The notes under the pieces: generated by a model
What the model was told of the DNA's origin: nothing
What the model saw: the letters and a program-made list of their open reading frames with translations, nothing else
Databases searched by the model: none
Shown: positions 35,669 through 46,337 of the stretch, piece by piece
Layout: every line of letters starts with the position of its first letter
Position numbering within the stretch: position 1 is the stretch's first letter
DNA from: an uncultured Pseudomonadales bacterium
GTDB taxonomy: Bacteria > Pseudomonadota > Gammaproteobacteria > Pseudomonadales > Balneatricaceae
DNA length: 64,000 nt
NCBI GenBank assembly: GCA_943787595.1
Contig: CALSNA010000001.1
Location: 310,001 to 374,000 of the forward strand
Direction: 5' to 3'
Program-made: the position numbers and the translations under genes

Positions 35669-37012
35669 GTTTCTTACCATACTGTTGCATGGATCTTAGG
35701 ACAAGAACCATGACACCATTCCTAATTGCCTGTAAGCCAGTTATTACAGGGCCGTTAATAGTAGAGTTGCGATGTGTCAGGAACTGACTCCTTCAGTGAC
35801 ACCATTGATTCGCACAAGAGTTAAATATTATACTCCTAAACCAATAGGAGTGCGAACTTACAGCAGCCATTTACAAAATGGGATGGAATTTCTGAAATAT
35901 GTTGTGAATAGGATATAAAGGTTGTGTTTAGAAATTATATTGTAGGAAAAATAAGTGAACCTAATTCAAATATCCTTATTTTCCAATCAGAATTAATGAT
36001 TGTTTCTCCTTACAATGATTTGGTTTGTTAACTAACCTCAGAAGCACTGTCCTGGAAGTTTGATATTAGTTTAAACTTCCAGGACAGTGCTTTCCCTAAG
36101 CATATTGCTTAGCTTAGAGTATACATACTCGTTGTCGTTTTATATGTGTGCAATCCATGAATCTAGTGTTTTTACTCAATCAAAATTACAGTATTTTCGA
36201 AGGGTATTATGAGCCCTTATTACTGTCTAAGGTATATTTCCACAGTTCTAATAAGCTAGGTACAATTGAACACCCACAATGCACAGTATGATCCCTGCAA
36301 TATTATCCTTATAGTTACACTCCATTGCATTGCCAAATATAATCTAGACTGCATAAGTTATGCTAAATATCCAATTATTATTGCCCAACCCAATCAGTGC
36401 TATGGTATGGCTTATCATAGGGCATAGTCAGTGAAAAATACGATCTTGCTATAGGCGTTGACAAATTTTTTCTGATGAATTTCACCCATAACTGTTGTTT
36501 ATGTTTTTCTCAAGGTTGTAAACTGTGTTCCGTTGAATATAACGCATTAGCATCAGCAACGATAGCCAGTTTAGTGGGCTCATTGATTCAACTTTTCTAA
36601 TTTGGAAACCTCCGATTTTGTTCTGATCCGGCTGTGGCTAGGCTATGTTAAGTCTGATGTGTTGTCAGTTGACATAAGCTTGTGTGCGTTTACCTCCTGT
36701 ATTGTTTGCCTCTTGTGTTGAAATGCTCCTATAATTCAGGCAAAAATATGTGGAGGTGTATGACTATCGAATAATTTTCATTATTCTAAAGTACTACCAT
36801 GTGTACCAAACAACTTAGGCTGTTCCAATATAGGGTATCTTTTAGTGATAAGGTAAAAGATATGATCTCTGATTCCATCTTATCAATTGTTAGCCGAGTA
36901 CTTGACCTGATCGGAATAATTCGTTCCTGGTTTATACAGGACTTTATTTGTGCTCAAACCTTTTGCCATAATTGCTTATTGATCTAATGATCATAAATAT
37001 GAGAATGTTGCC
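35669..37012. other. 1.3-kb gene-free region between rpsA and fldB
   Basis: Divergent intergenic space holding the promoters of rpsA and fldB. An open stretch of 62 codons at 36799-36987 has no recognised family and no good ribosome binding site. The notable structures are a perfect 20-bp inverted repeat at 36042-36092 and, directly after, CTAAGC/GCTTAG at 36096-36112. I could not read a cmk remnant. Confidence 0.5.
36042..36092. repeat. Perfect 20-bp inverted repeat
   Basis: AAGCACTGTCCTGGAAGTTT at 36042-36061 is the exact complement of 36073-36092, with an 11-nt loop. It stands alone in a gap, 370 bp upstream of rpsA. It looks like a strong hairpin terminator left behind by a lost gene, or a miniature element. 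Confidence 0.75.
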
Positions 37013-37525
37013 ATGACTATAGCACTTTTTTTCGGCTCAACGACTGGTAATACAGAAGACATTGCCGAACAAATTTGTGATCAATTTAATAACCAGATGG
37101 TTGAGTTATTCAATATTGCTGATGAACCGCTTAGTCTGGTTGCAGCTTATGACAAGCTTATCTTTGGTATCCCTACTTGGGACTATGGTGAGTTACAGGC
37201 AGATTGGGATGATATCTGGGATGAGATTGATGCACTGGATTTTACCAACAAACGTTTTGCTTGCTTTGGTTGTGGTGATCAGGTTGGTTATCCCGAATGG
37301 TACCAAGATGCCATGGGCTTATTACATGACAAATTAATTGCCCTGGGCGGTTTACCACTAGGCTACTGGTCAACCAACGGTTATACCTTTTCAGCGTCCA
37401 AAGCTACTACAACTGATGGCAGTCATTTTGTAGGCTTGGCACTGGATGAAGACAATCAACATGAATTGACTAGTGCGCGAATAGTTGGCTGGTGTCGGCA
37501 ACTGGAACAAGAATTCATCCAGTGA
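37013..37525 (+). CDS. fldB: Long-chain flavodoxin (FldB type)
   Basis: 170-aa FMN-binding electron carrier. The phosphate-binding loop FFGSTTGNTEDIA, the flavin-stacking IPTWDYGELQADWDDIW and the GCGDQVGYPEWYQDAMG loop mark a long-chain flavodoxin, and the YWSTNGYTFSASK segment matches FldA/FldB. The highly acidic surface is typical. The resemblance to FldB (LDALGMLHDKL, VGLALDEDNQ) is slightly closer than to FldA by eye. It may donate electrons to radical-SAM enzymes or to methionine synthase reactivation; no partner gene lies nearby. Confidence 0.88.
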   Translation: MTIALFFGSTTGNTEDIAEQICDQFNNQMVELFNIADEPLSLVAAYDKLIFGIPTWDYGELQADWDDIWDEIDALDFTNKRFACFGCGDQVGYPEWYQDAMGLLHDKLIALGGLPLGYWSTNGYTFSASKATTTDGSHFVGLALDEDNQHELTSARIVGWCRQLEQEFIQ

Positions 37526-37709
37526 ATGTAACATTAGCATTCGTGCTAAGTTCAATCATCGTTTATCCTGGGCTAATTGTTTATCAATGAATACATTCAA
37601 TCAGTCAACCCCAATGGGTCGTTAAGCTGGAGTATTTTGGGATTACCAATGACCATATATCCCAAGAGCAGTAATTAGCGGTGATGCTCACCATTATTTG
37701 GCGTATCAG

Positions 37710-38924
37710 TCAGCTTTGGATAACCTGAGCTACAGCCGCTTCAAAGCGCTCCAAGCCAATATTGATTTCGGACTCAGTAATAAGCAGAGATGGGGTCATA
37801 CGCACTACATCTGGCCCAGCAATTAACACCAGTAGTTGTTGGTCTTGAGCAGCATGCATAAAATGATGAGCAAAGCCTTGGTAAGGCAAATTGAGTGCGC
37901 AGCCGATTAATAACCCATCACCACGAATTTCACTACAAAAGTTGTATTTGGCATTGATCGCGGCCAACTTTTCTCGTATAAGCTGATGCTTATACCTGAC
38001 GCCAGCTAACACTTGTGCGTCATTGATAATGTCAAACACAGTTTCGGCTATAGAACATGCCAAAGGATTACCACCAAAGGTACTGCCATGGGTTCCTACA
38101 GCCATTGCTGATGCAATTTCAGCTGTAGTCAACATGGCAGCAATCGGGAAACCATTACCCAATGCCTTAGCAGTAGTCAGAATATCTGGTGTTACCCCCA
38201 GTTGTTGGTAACCATAGAGGCTACCCAGCCGACCCATGCCAGTTTGCACTTCATCCATTACCAAGAGGGCATGATACTGATTGCACAGTTCGCGGGCCCG
38301 AACCACAAAAGCTGGATCAGCACTGATTACGCCACCTTCGCCTTGCAATGGTTCCATAACAATGGCACACGTGCGTTCAGATACAGCCGTTTCTAAGGCA
38401 GTTATATCATTGTAAGGTAGGTGGGTGATGCCAGTTGGTGTTGGTCCAAAACCTTGCCGGTATTTTGGTTGTCCGCCCACGCTGACTGTAAACAGAGTCC
38501 GCCCGTGGAAAGACTGATCAAATGCGATTATTTCATGTTTTGTATCACTATATCGTTCGTGATTATAGAGCCGAGCTAGTTTAAATGCTGCTTCATTAGC
38601 TTCACTGCCTGAGTTGGCGAAAAAAACACGTTCTGCAAAAGTTGCAGCAGTTAATTTTCTAGCCAGTCTCAAAGCTGGCTCGTTAGTCATGAAATTGGAC
38701 AAGTGCCAGATGCTATCTCCTTGTCTTTTTAGGGTGCTCACTAGTTTGGGGTGACAGTGGCCTACACCAGTTACGGCAATGCCACCGGCAAAATCAAGGT
38801 ACTCGCGGCCATCTTGATCCCATACTTGGGATCCTCGACCACGTACTGGAATAATTCTGGTTGGGGCGTAATTAGGCACCATGACCTGATCGAATAGACT
38901 GCGGTTTAACGGCTGGTTTAACAT
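37710..38924 (-). CDS. argD: Acetylornithine/succinylornithine aminotransferase
   Basis: 404-aa class III PLP aminotransferase of the ArgD/AstC/AruC group, exchanging the delta-amino group of N-acetyl- or N2-succinylornithine with 2-oxoglutarate. DFAGGIAVTGVGHCHP, FFANSGSEANEAAFKLAR, the cofactor Asp in VMDEVQTGMGR and the PLP lysine in TTAKALGNGFPIAAM are present; STFGGNPLACS is also typical. It follows the NAD-glutamate dehydrogenase gene by 12 bp on the same strand. That pairing favours a catabolic role (arginine succinyltransferase route, AstC/AruC), but biosynthetic ArgD activity is equally possible because the enzymes are often bifunctional. Confidence 0.9.
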   Translation of the reverse strand: MLNQPLNRSLFDQVMVPNYAPTRIIPVRGRGSQVWDQDGREYLDFAGGIAVTGVGHCHPKLVSTLKRQGDSIWHLSNFMTNEPALRLARKLTAATFAERVFFANSGSEANEAAFKLARLYNHERYSDTKHEIIAFDQSFHGRTLFTVSVGGQPKYRQGFGPTPTGITHLPYNDITALETAVSERTCAIVMEPLQGEGGVISADPAFVVRARELCNQYHALLVMDEVQTGMGRLGSLYGYQQLGVTPDILTTAKALGNGFPIAAMLTTAEIASAMAVGTHGSTFGGNPLACSIAETVFDIINDAQVLAGVRYKHQLIREKLAAINAKYNFCSEIRGDGLLIGCALNLPYQGFAHHFMHAAQDQQLLVLIAGPDVVRMTPSLLITESEINIGLERFEAAVAQVIQS

Positions 38925-38936
38925 GGTGTTAATGCC

Positions 38937-41900
38937 TCATGAGTGCAGTTTGGCAACTTCCCGGACGGCTACAGATAGCATGGCTAGATCAATCTGTTGA
39001 CTGCGTTTAAGTTTGGCGAATAAGTCGGAACAGCGACTGAACATGTTTTGGTGGCACAGTTTCCAGTCCTCGGTGTTGAATACACCATCATGATCTTTGA
39101 GTGCTAAGATAGTGAGCTGTCGCAGACTGGTTTCCAGTTCCTGTTTGAGGCCAAATCTGGCCTTACGCTGCCAAGCATCATGTGCTGACAGATTATGAAT
39201 AGCCCTGGTTAGCCAGTTAAGTTCCAACAGGTGATAGAGTCCAAACCAAGTATTTATTATGGGCTCTAAAGCCATCTGGCTCTGTTGTGCAGTAAGCGCG
39301 ATATGTAGGCCATGGTAGCAGTAATTGAGGCAGGCTAACTGGTTGCTAGTATTGGGCTCAATACCAACTGCTGTTAATGGTTGGCTGCATTTGTCAAACT
39401 GTATCAAGGTGTTTGCATCAAGGTGTTGGTCTAATTGTTTCAGTAGGGCAGATACAGCTGGCTTACAGGTTGTAACCATAGTTTTAATAGTGATACTACG
39501 CTGGTGTTGTAATAGCCACAAAGTGGTATCTTTTACCAGATTTTGGATATTTTGTTGCAGTGTTAACAGCTGGCGATGGTCCAATGCCATAGCAAATTGA
39601 TCCAGCTCGTGCCACAAGGATTCGATGTTCATAATTTCTCTGGCGGCAAAGAAAGCCCTAACCACATCTGTTGTATCGGCACCACTTTCATCACTGATAC
39701 TATGACAAAAGGTGGAACCCATCCCGTTAATTACTGTATTGGTCAGATGAGTGGCAATAATCTCTTGTCGCAGGGGATGCTTATTCAGTGCTATTGCATA
39801 ATTTCGGCGTAGTTGACTGGGAAAATATTCTAACAGCATTTGGTGAAAGTATGGATCATTACTAATACTGGCTGTGTTGAGTTGGTCAAATAGACGCATC
39901 TTGCTATATGCCAATAAGATGGCAATTTCAGGCCGAGTCAAGCCTCTGTGTTGTCGGGAACGCTCGGCAAGGGTCGCATCATCTGGCAGGTATTCAAGAG
40001 TTCGATTGAGGCTGCCTTCCTGCTCCAAACAGTGAATCAGTCGAATATGGTTATCTAGATCTTTATCAGCATGGCTGTTGGCAATACTCAGTACTTGGCT
40101 CTGGTAGTGGTTATTGGCTAGAACTAACTGGGCTACCTCATTAGTCATACTTGCGAGCAGTTCATTACGTTGCTTTAATGTCATATCTCCATTAGTAACT
40201 AATTGGTTCAGCAGAATCTTAATATTGACTTCGTGATCAGAACAGTCGACTCCACCTGAATTGTCAATGGCGTCGGTATTGATCAAACCACCATGTTCAG
40301 CAAATTCGATTCGGCCAGCTTGGGATAAACCCAGGTTACCACCTTCACCCACGATCTTGCAGCCCAGTTGGTTGCCATTAATCCGAACACTGTCGTTGGC
40401 CGGGTCACCAATATTGGCATGGCTTTCACTGCTGGCTTTGACATAGGTACCAATGCCACCGTTCCACAGTAGATCTACGGGCATCTGCAGCAGTTTCTGG
40501 ATCAATTCATTGGGTGTCAGTCGGTTTGCATCAGTTTGCAGCATATGCACCATTTCCATGCTCAGTCTGATAGACTTTGCTCCACGACTGAAGATGCCGC
40601 CCCCTTTGGAAATCAGTCCAGTATTGTAATCTGCCCAGCTGGAATGCGGCAGTTCAAATAGCCGCTGGCGCTCAGCCAAACTAAGACTTGCATTGGGTAA
40701 AGGATCAATAAATATATGTTGATGGTTAAAAGCAGCTTGCAGGTGGATATGTGGGGACAATAGCATTCCGTTGCCAAACACATCACCCGACATGTCGCCA
40801 ATGGCCAGCACTGTAAAGTCCTCTTTCTGAATATCACGATCCAATTCCATGAACAGATATTCGACCGATTTCCAAGCACCCTGGGCGGTAATACCCATTT
40901 TTTTATGATCGTAACCATTGGCCCCGCCAGAGGCAAAGGCATCACCAAGCCAGAAGCCATGATGCAAAGCAATTTTGTTGGCAATATTAGAAAAACTGGC
41001 TGTGCCTTTATCAGCAGCAACTACTAGATAGGGATCACTGTCGTCATAGCAAACCAGGTTAGCTGGTGCTTTTACCTGTTGATTAACCAAGTTATCAGTT
41101 AAATCTAACAATGCTTGGATAAAGGTGGAATAACTGCGTACTGCTGCTTTTATTCGTGTTTCTTGGTTGCTGTTTTGAGCAAGCTGCTTGCAAATAAAAC
41201 CACCTTTGGCACCTACTGGCACGATAACAGAATTTTTGACCATTTGTGCTTTGACTAAACCCAACACTTCGGTTCGATAGTCTTCTTTACGGTCAGACCA
41301 GCGCAATCCACCTCGCGCTATCTTGCCGCCGCGTAGGTGAACCCCTTCAACCCAGGTAGCATAGACAAAAATTTCATATTTTGGTACAGGTAATGGCATC
41401 CCAGGTATCTGACATGGGTCCAGTTTGAACGCTAGGTAATCTGGTGTTGAACCATTGATGTCAGTTTGATAATAATTGCACCTAAGCATAGACTGTATGA
41501 TGGTTAGAAAGTGCTTGATAATACGATCTTCATCTAGGTTTTTAACCTGATCCAAAGTCTGATGAATTGAGTCCAGCAATAGAGACTGGCGTTGTTCATC
41601 CGCTGTTTCGTCTGGATTAAAGCGGGCGTCGAATAAATGCATTAATGACCGAGTCAGCTGTGCATTACCAGCCAATGTCTCCTGCATGTAAGCTTGGCTG
41701 AAAGGCACCTGTATCTGACTCAAATATTTGCCAATGGCTCTGATTAAAGTGACTTCACGCCAATTGAGTCCAGCCAGTAAAACTAGCTGGTTATAGCTAT
41801 CGTCATCAACTTGTCCCTGATAAACCTGGTTGAAAGCTTCCTGGAAACGTTCCTTAATGGCATAACCTTCCAGGCTGACATTGGTGTCAATCGTAATAAC

Positions 41901-43751
41901 AAAATCAATAATCCACTGGCCTAAGCTTCCAGTTTGATGGATAACGTATGGGTGGGCATGAATAACTTTAACTCCCATATGCTCCAATATGGGAAGTACT
42001 TCAGACAAAGTGCGAGGCTGGCCTTTACCAAATATCTTAAAGCTGAAGGTCATTTCAGGCTGATCTTTAGCACGGTATAGGTAAGTTGACAATATCGCGG
42101 TTGTAGAAATTTGTTCCAGTCGCAGGATATCTACAGCTGCCACCTGTGGTGAAAAGTGATCTTTATATGCTACTGGAAAAGACTGTTTGTATTTTTTGAA
42201 TAGCACATTGCCGCGAGCTTCCATGTGCTTGCTCTGTAAGATTTGGAGCAAATGATCTTCCCATGACAACATGGCATCACGCATCTGCTGTTCAATATCC
42301 TCTAGCCGAAAGATACGATTATTCATTTGTTTGCCATGTACGGTAAAGTGTACACGCACTAGGGGTTGTTCAGAAAATAGAACTCTGAAATCAGTACTTT
42401 GGCCATTAAATTCTTGTAATAGTATTTGCTGCATGTGTATGCGCAATTGGGTATTAAAACGCTCTCTAGGAATATAGACTAAGGCAGTTACAAAGTGACC
42501 ATAGGTATCAATACGGATAAATAGCCGCAATTGGTGAAGTTCCTGAGTTTCCAGAATCCCCTGGATCATAGGTAACAGTTCATCTACACTAGCCTGTAGC
42601 ATTTCATCACGAGGAAAGTAGTTAAGTACATTCTGTAGCGATCTACATTTATGACTGTTAGGCAAGATTTGTATGCGATTAATTAGTACTTCCACCTTGC
42701 GCCGCAGTAAGGGAATTTGGTCAATTTTGGCAGTGTAGGCAGCGGAGGAATAGAGTCCGTAGAAACGATCTTCACCAATCACTTGGCCTTTGGCATCAAA
42801 GCGCTTCACGCCAAGATAGTCTAGATTGACCAGTCGTTGAACCGTTGAACGTTTGGAAGATTTAGTCATCACAAGTAACTTTGGTTCGCGCGCCAGCTTT
42901 AATTGGCAGGGGTTCAGCTTGATAGCTTCCAGGCTACCGGCATTGCCATAACGCTCTTTTAGACTACCCAGTCCGGACTCCTTGATAACACTGAGTTGGT
43001 ATAGATCGTTTATTTTATCTGCCACTAGATCATAGGATTGGTAACCGATAAAAGTAAAATGGCTATCAACCAACCAGCGCAAAAAGGCCAGGCATTCTTC
43101 CTTATCTTCTTTATTGATTGGTAGCTGTTGATTATCAGTATCTTCGATTACCTTGATCAGTTGCCCACGCATCGCTTGCCAGTCTTTTACTACCCGGTGT
43201 ACATCCCTGATAACGTTACGCAGTGTTGTGGTAATAACTCGTATTTTATTTTCGTTACTTTCACGGTCAATTTCAAACCGCATTACTGCTTCTAAGGGCG
43301 TATTTTGACAACGACCAGCGAATTCATAGATCTGTTTGATATTTCCTTCAGGATAACGCTTAATAGCTATAATTGGATGGGTATTGCGGTGTATTTTATA
43401 CTCTAGCTGGGCTAGTGCATTGGTGATGGACGATACCAGAAATGGGCTGTCGTCGCAGACAATATCAATGACTGTATGAGACGATTGCCACAGATGCTCG
43501 GCATGGCTGGGGTTATAGATTTTGATATTGCACCCACTACGTGATCGCTGATAGACATGGTGCCATAAGCTAGTAATGGCACCGTAAAGATCAGTAGCGG
43601 TAGATCTCAGCAATTCTCTAGGCATAATTTCACTGAAATACTGCTTGGCCAATTGCTGCAGATTATTTACTTGTGCTGGCGGTTGATGTTCTGCAATCAG
43701 TTTGCAGACTGTTCTGATGGTGTCATGTTTTTTATTTAACGTATTTTGCAT
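38937..43751 (-). CDS. gdhB: Giant NAD-specific glutamate dehydrogenase (GDH-180 class)
   Basis: 1604-aa enzyme of the large bacterial NAD-GDH class, oxidatively deaminating glutamate to 2-oxoglutarate and ammonia. A long N-terminal regulatory region of about 700 residues contains ACT-like segments (for example IDIVCDDSPFLVSSITNALA near the start). The catalytic region begins around residue 780, with RGGKIARGGLRWSDRKEDYR, then QMVKNSVIVPVGAKGGFICK holding a key lysine, and VVAADKGTASFSNIAN. GDMSGDVFGNGMLLSPHI lies in the nucleotide domain. Length agrees with Pseudomonas GdhB (about 1620). It is the largest intact gene in the window and is retained despite the surrounding decay. Confidence 0.95.
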   Translation of the reverse strand: MQNTLNKKHDTIRTVCKLIAEHQPPAQVNNLQQLAKQYFSEIMPRELLRSTATDLYGAITSLWHHVYQRSRSGCNIKIYNPSHAEHLWQSSHTVIDIVCDDSPFLVSSITNALAQLEYKIHRNTHPIIAIKRYPEGNIKQIYEFAGRCQNTPLEAVMRFEIDRESNENKIRVITTTLRNVIRDVHRVVKDWQAMRGQLIKVIEDTDNQQLPINKEDKEECLAFLRWLVDSHFTFIGYQSYDLVADKINDLYQLSVIKESGLGSLKERYGNAGSLEAIKLNPCQLKLAREPKLLVMTKSSKRSTVQRLVNLDYLGVKRFDAKGQVIGEDRFYGLYSSAAYTAKIDQIPLLRRKVEVLINRIQILPNSHKCRSLQNVLNYFPRDEMLQASVDELLPMIQGILETQELHQLRLFIRIDTYGHFVTALVYIPRERFNTQLRIHMQQILLQEFNGQSTDFRVLFSEQPLVRVHFTVHGKQMNNRIFRLEDIEQQMRDAMLSWEDHLLQILQSKHMEARGNVLFKKYKQSFPVAYKDHFSPQVAAVDILRLEQISTTAILSTYLYRAKDQPEMTFSFKIFGKGQPRTLSEVLPILEHMGVKVIHAHPYVIHQTGSLGQWIIDFVITIDTNVSLEGYAIKERFQEAFNQVYQGQVDDDSYNQLVLLAGLNWREVTLIRAIGKYLSQIQVPFSQAYMQETLAGNAQLTRSLMHLFDARFNPDETADEQRQSLLLDSIHQTLDQVKNLDEDRIIKHFLTIIQSMLRCNYYQTDINGSTPDYLAFKLDPCQIPGMPLPVPKYEIFVYATWVEGVHLRGGKIARGGLRWSDRKEDYRTEVLGLVKAQMVKNSVIVPVGAKGGFICKQLAQNSNQETRIKAAVRSYSTFIQALLDLTDNLVNQQVKAPANLVCYDDSDPYLVVAADKGTASFSNIANKIALHHGFWLGDAFASGGANGYDHKKMGITAQGAWKSVEYLFMELDRDIQKEDFTVLAIGDMSGDVFGNGMLLSPHIHLQAAFNHQHIFIDPLPNASLSLAERQRLFELPHSSWADYNTGLISKGGGIFSRGAKSIRLSMEMVHMLQTDANRLTPNELIQKLLQMPVDLLWNGGIGTYVKASSESHANIGDPANDSVRINGNQLGCKIVGEGGNLGLSQAGRIEFAEHGGLINTDAIDNSGGVDCSDHEVNIKILLNQLVTNGDMTLKQRNELLASMTNEVAQLVLANNHYQSQVLSIANSHADKDLDNHIRLIHCLEQEGSLNRTLEYLPDDATLAERSRQHRGLTRPEIAILLAYSKMRLFDQLNTASISNDPYFHQMLLEYFPSQLRRNYAIALNKHPLRQEIIATHLTNTVINGMGSTFCHSISDESGADTTDVVRAFFAAREIMNIESLWHELDQFAMALDHRQLLTLQQNIQNLVKDTTLWLLQHQRSITIKTMVTTCKPAVSALLKQLDQHLDANTLIQFDKCSQPLTAVGIEPNTSNQLACLNYCYHGLHIALTAQQSQMALEPIINTWFGLYHLLELNWLTRAIHNLSAHDAWQRKARFGLKQELETSLRQLTILALKDHDGVFNTEDWKLCHQNMFSRCSDLFAKLKRSQQIDLAMLSVAVREVAKLHS

Positions 43752-44372
43752 AAAAAAGTCCTCTGTACTCCTGTACTGTGGGCTTTGAACATTTCCAATC
43801 TAACATACGTGGTTCGAATCATCTCTGTAAGCTGTTATTCATAGTTCACCCAAATATCAGCAATTCATAATCATTCTACAGAAGCAATTGCACCAAGGGC
43901 TAGAAAAATTCTTTATGGATACTATGGATTAACCTAAAGGTAATAAAATAGCTTTGCATCGACTTTCCTAAAGCAGATTAGATTTTTTAACCTGAAACAT
44001 CTCTGGATACTGGGTCTGTGCTTGTAGATTAGGTTACAGGCTTAACCTGAATATAATATGAGGCGTTTGATAATTAGGTTGCTTTAGTTGAGTAATTGGT
44101 ATGTTCATCAGAAATGTCATCGTGATGCCTGATGTAAATCTGATCCTGTAACATAGTCTTAAGTTGAGTTGAATTGAGCCGGTTACACTGTTATGAAAAC
44201 ATCACATATAATTATTGAATGCACAAAAAATATGAATATTCATGTATTTTAGTAAGTAGTGGAGCTCAATATAGTTCAATCTCAGTACCTAAATTCAATT
44301 TAGTGGTCCCGGTTATGCTGAGTTAGGCTATAATAGCATCTATCAGCAATCTAAAGGAAACAGGTGGGTATT
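43752..44372. other. Divergent gap between gdhB and the lipoprotein gene
   Basis: About 620 AT-rich bases with no recognised coding remnant, holding promoters for both diverging genes. No strong hairpin noticed. Confidence 0.45.
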
Positions 44373-44813
44373 ATGAAAATCTCTTGGGTCCATCTATGCA
44401 CTGCATTATGTTTTACAATCCTTAGTGGTTGTGTATCTACTGGCCTGCTTACAACTACGGCCGGAGTCGGAGCGACCACAGGCAATGTTCCTGTGGTCGC
44501 TAACTCATTCGCTGATATACCCATTGCCCCATCAGATTTTGTTGATGTACAACGCTCTTTATTGCTCAACACTGGTGAACAATGGATTGGTCGGGCCGTA
44601 TTGAAATCGAGCCAAGCTCTGAGTGAGGCCTTCGACTACTATCAAGCTAATATGAGTCAGTATGGCTGGATTGCCATTACCAGTGTACAAGCTAATATTT
44701 CTGTCCTGACATTTGAAAAAGGTCAACGGGTAGCGACAATACATATTGAACCTAATACGTTACTTGGCAGCGTGATTTCAATTACTGTTACACCACGAGA
44801 AACCAGCCGATAG
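44373..44813 (+). CDS. Small envelope lipoprotein, unknown function
   Basis: 146-aa protein starting at the ATG 44373, with AGGTGG a few nt upstream. A signal peptide with lipobox ILSGC places the lipidated Cys at about residue 19. After a glycine/threonine-rich linker comes a compact domain: DFVDVQRSLLLNTGEQWIGR, then SEAFDYYQANMSQYGWIAIT and VLTFEKGQRVATIHIEPNT. This domain resembles a widespread family of uncharacterised proteobacterial lipoproteins whose members keep the 'ERSLxLGxGExWxGR' and 'FDFxxxxMxxxGW' patterns. No enzymatic residues are evident; an envelope or assembly role is conceivable. Confidence 0.8.
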   Translation: MKISWVHLCTALCFTILSGCVSTGLLTTTAGVGATTGNVPVVANSFADIPIAPSDFVDVQRSLLLNTGEQWIGRAVLKSSQALSEAFDYYQANMSQYGWIAITSVQANISVLTFEKGQRVATIHIEPNTLLGSVISITVTPRETSR

Positions 44814-44840
44814 GCAGGGTAAACTAAATCAACCTGTGGT

Positions 44841-46310
44841 TTAAATATCCAGCTTACTCCACATCTGGTCTATTTTGTCTTTAACCTGCTGATCCATAAC
44901 AATAGCTTGGCCCCAGGATCTATTTGTCTCTCCAAGCCACTTGTTGGTGGCGTCCATACCCATTTTTGATCCCAAGCCGGATATCGGTGATGCAAAATCA
45001 AGGTAATCTATAGGTGTATTTTCCATCAACATGGTATCACGGGCTGGGTCCATGCGGGTGGTTACTGCCCAGATTACATCACGCCAATCCCGAGCATTAA
45101 TATCTGCATCAGTGACTATCACGAATTTAGTGTACATAAACTGGCGTAGAAATGACCAAACTCCCATCATTATTCGTTTGGCATGCCCTGGATACTGCTT
45201 GTGGATAGTCACTACAGCTATGCGGTAGGAGCAACCTTCTGGCGGTAGGTAAAAGTCAACAATTTCAGGAAATTGCTTTTGTAAAAGAGGTATGAACACC
45301 TCATTAAGGGCTATTCCAAGGATAGCCGGTTCATCCGGTGGTCGGCCAGTGTATGTACTATGGTAGATAGGGTCATTACGGTGGGTAATACGGGTGACTG
45401 TAAACACAGGGAATTGACTTACCTCATTATAATAACCAGTATGATCTCCAAACGGGCCTTCTGGTGCCATGTCACCAGCTATAATATAACCTTCAAGGAT
45501 ATATTCCGCACTAGCTGGAACTTGCAAGTCACTGGTTTGGCAGGTTACCACTTCGGTTTTTTTGCCTCTCAGCAGACCTGCAAATGCATATTCACTCAAG
45601 CTATCTGGGATTGGTGTAACTGCTCCCAGAGTGGTAGCAGGATCTGCACCCAACACAACAGCGACAGGAAAATGCTTGCCTGGGTGGGCTTGCTGCCAGT
45701 CGCGCAGGTCTAGGGCTCCACCACGGTGTGATAACCAGCGCATAATCAATCGGTTACGGCCAATGACTTGTTGTCGATAGATGCCGAGATTCTGGCGTTT
45801 TTTGTGAGGTCCGCGAGTAACTACTAGAGGCCAAGTAACCAACGGGCCAGCGTCTCCAGGCCAACAAGTCTGGATTGGCAGTTGATTCAGGTCGATGTCA
45901 TCACCATCTAATACATTGGCCTGACACGGTGCACGCTTGACTTGCCGTATCCCCATATTAAGCACTTGCTTATAGACCGGCAGTTTATGTAGTGCATCCC
46001 TAACCCCTTTTGGAGGCTCAGGTTCTTTAAGTGCTGCCAACACTTCACCAATTGCCCGTAGGCTGTCAACATTCTCAGCCCCCATACCCAGTGCTACCCG
46101 TCTGGTGGTGCCAAATAGATTAGCAAGTACTGGAGTATTAAAGCCTTTGGGGCTTTCGAATAACAAAGCGGGCCCATTTTGGCGTAGCACTCGGTCACAA
46201 ATTTCTGTGATTTCTAAGTATGGATCTACAGTTACTGAAATACGCTTTAACTCACCTAGTTTTTCTAGCGTATTAATAAAGTCTCTCAGATCTTGGTACT
46301 GTAAGCTCAT
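44841..46310 (-). CDS. ubiD: 4-hydroxy-3-polyprenylbenzoate decarboxylase UbiD
   Basis: 489-aa prenylated-FMN-dependent decarboxylase acting early in ubiquinone synthesis. It opens [20 protein letters not shown], with later blocks [40 protein letters not shown] (active-site acidic residues), [20 protein letters not shown] and [19 protein letters not shown]. Length is standard (about 490). It lies 27 bp after rho on the same strand, the pseudomonad arrangement, and depends on the UbiX cofactor enzyme encoded at 16.2 kb. Confidence 0.95.
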   Translation of the reverse strand: MSLQYQDLRDFINTLEKLGELKRISVTVDPYLEITEICDRVLRQNGPALLFESPKGFNTPVLANLFGTTRRVALGMGAENVDSLRAIGEVLAALKEPEPPKGVRDALHKLPVYKQVLNMGIRQVKRAPCQANVLDGDDIDLNQLPIQTCWPGDAGPLVTWPLVVTRGPHKKRQNLGIYRQQVIGRNRLIMRWLSHRGGALDLRDWQQAHPGKHFPVAVVLGADPATTLGAVTPIPDSLSEYAFAGLLRGKKTEVVTCQTSDLQVPASAEYILEGYIIAGDMAPEGPFGDHTGYYNEVSQFPVFTVTRITHRNDPIYHSTYTGRPPDEPAILGIALNEVFIPLLQKQFPEIVDFYLPPEGCSYRIAVVTIHKQYPGHAKRIMMGVWSFLRQFMYTKFVIVTDADINARDWRDVIWAVTTRMDPARDTMLMENTPIDYLDFASPISGLGSKMGMDATNKWLGETNRSWGQAIVMDQQVKDKIDQMWSKLDI

Positions 46311-46337
46311 GGGCAGGAACTGCCACTTAGTAAATGA

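Noticed and set aside
36799-36987. 62-codon open frame in the gap before fldB
   Set aside because: No recognised family, no good ribosome binding site, and length within chance for this composition.
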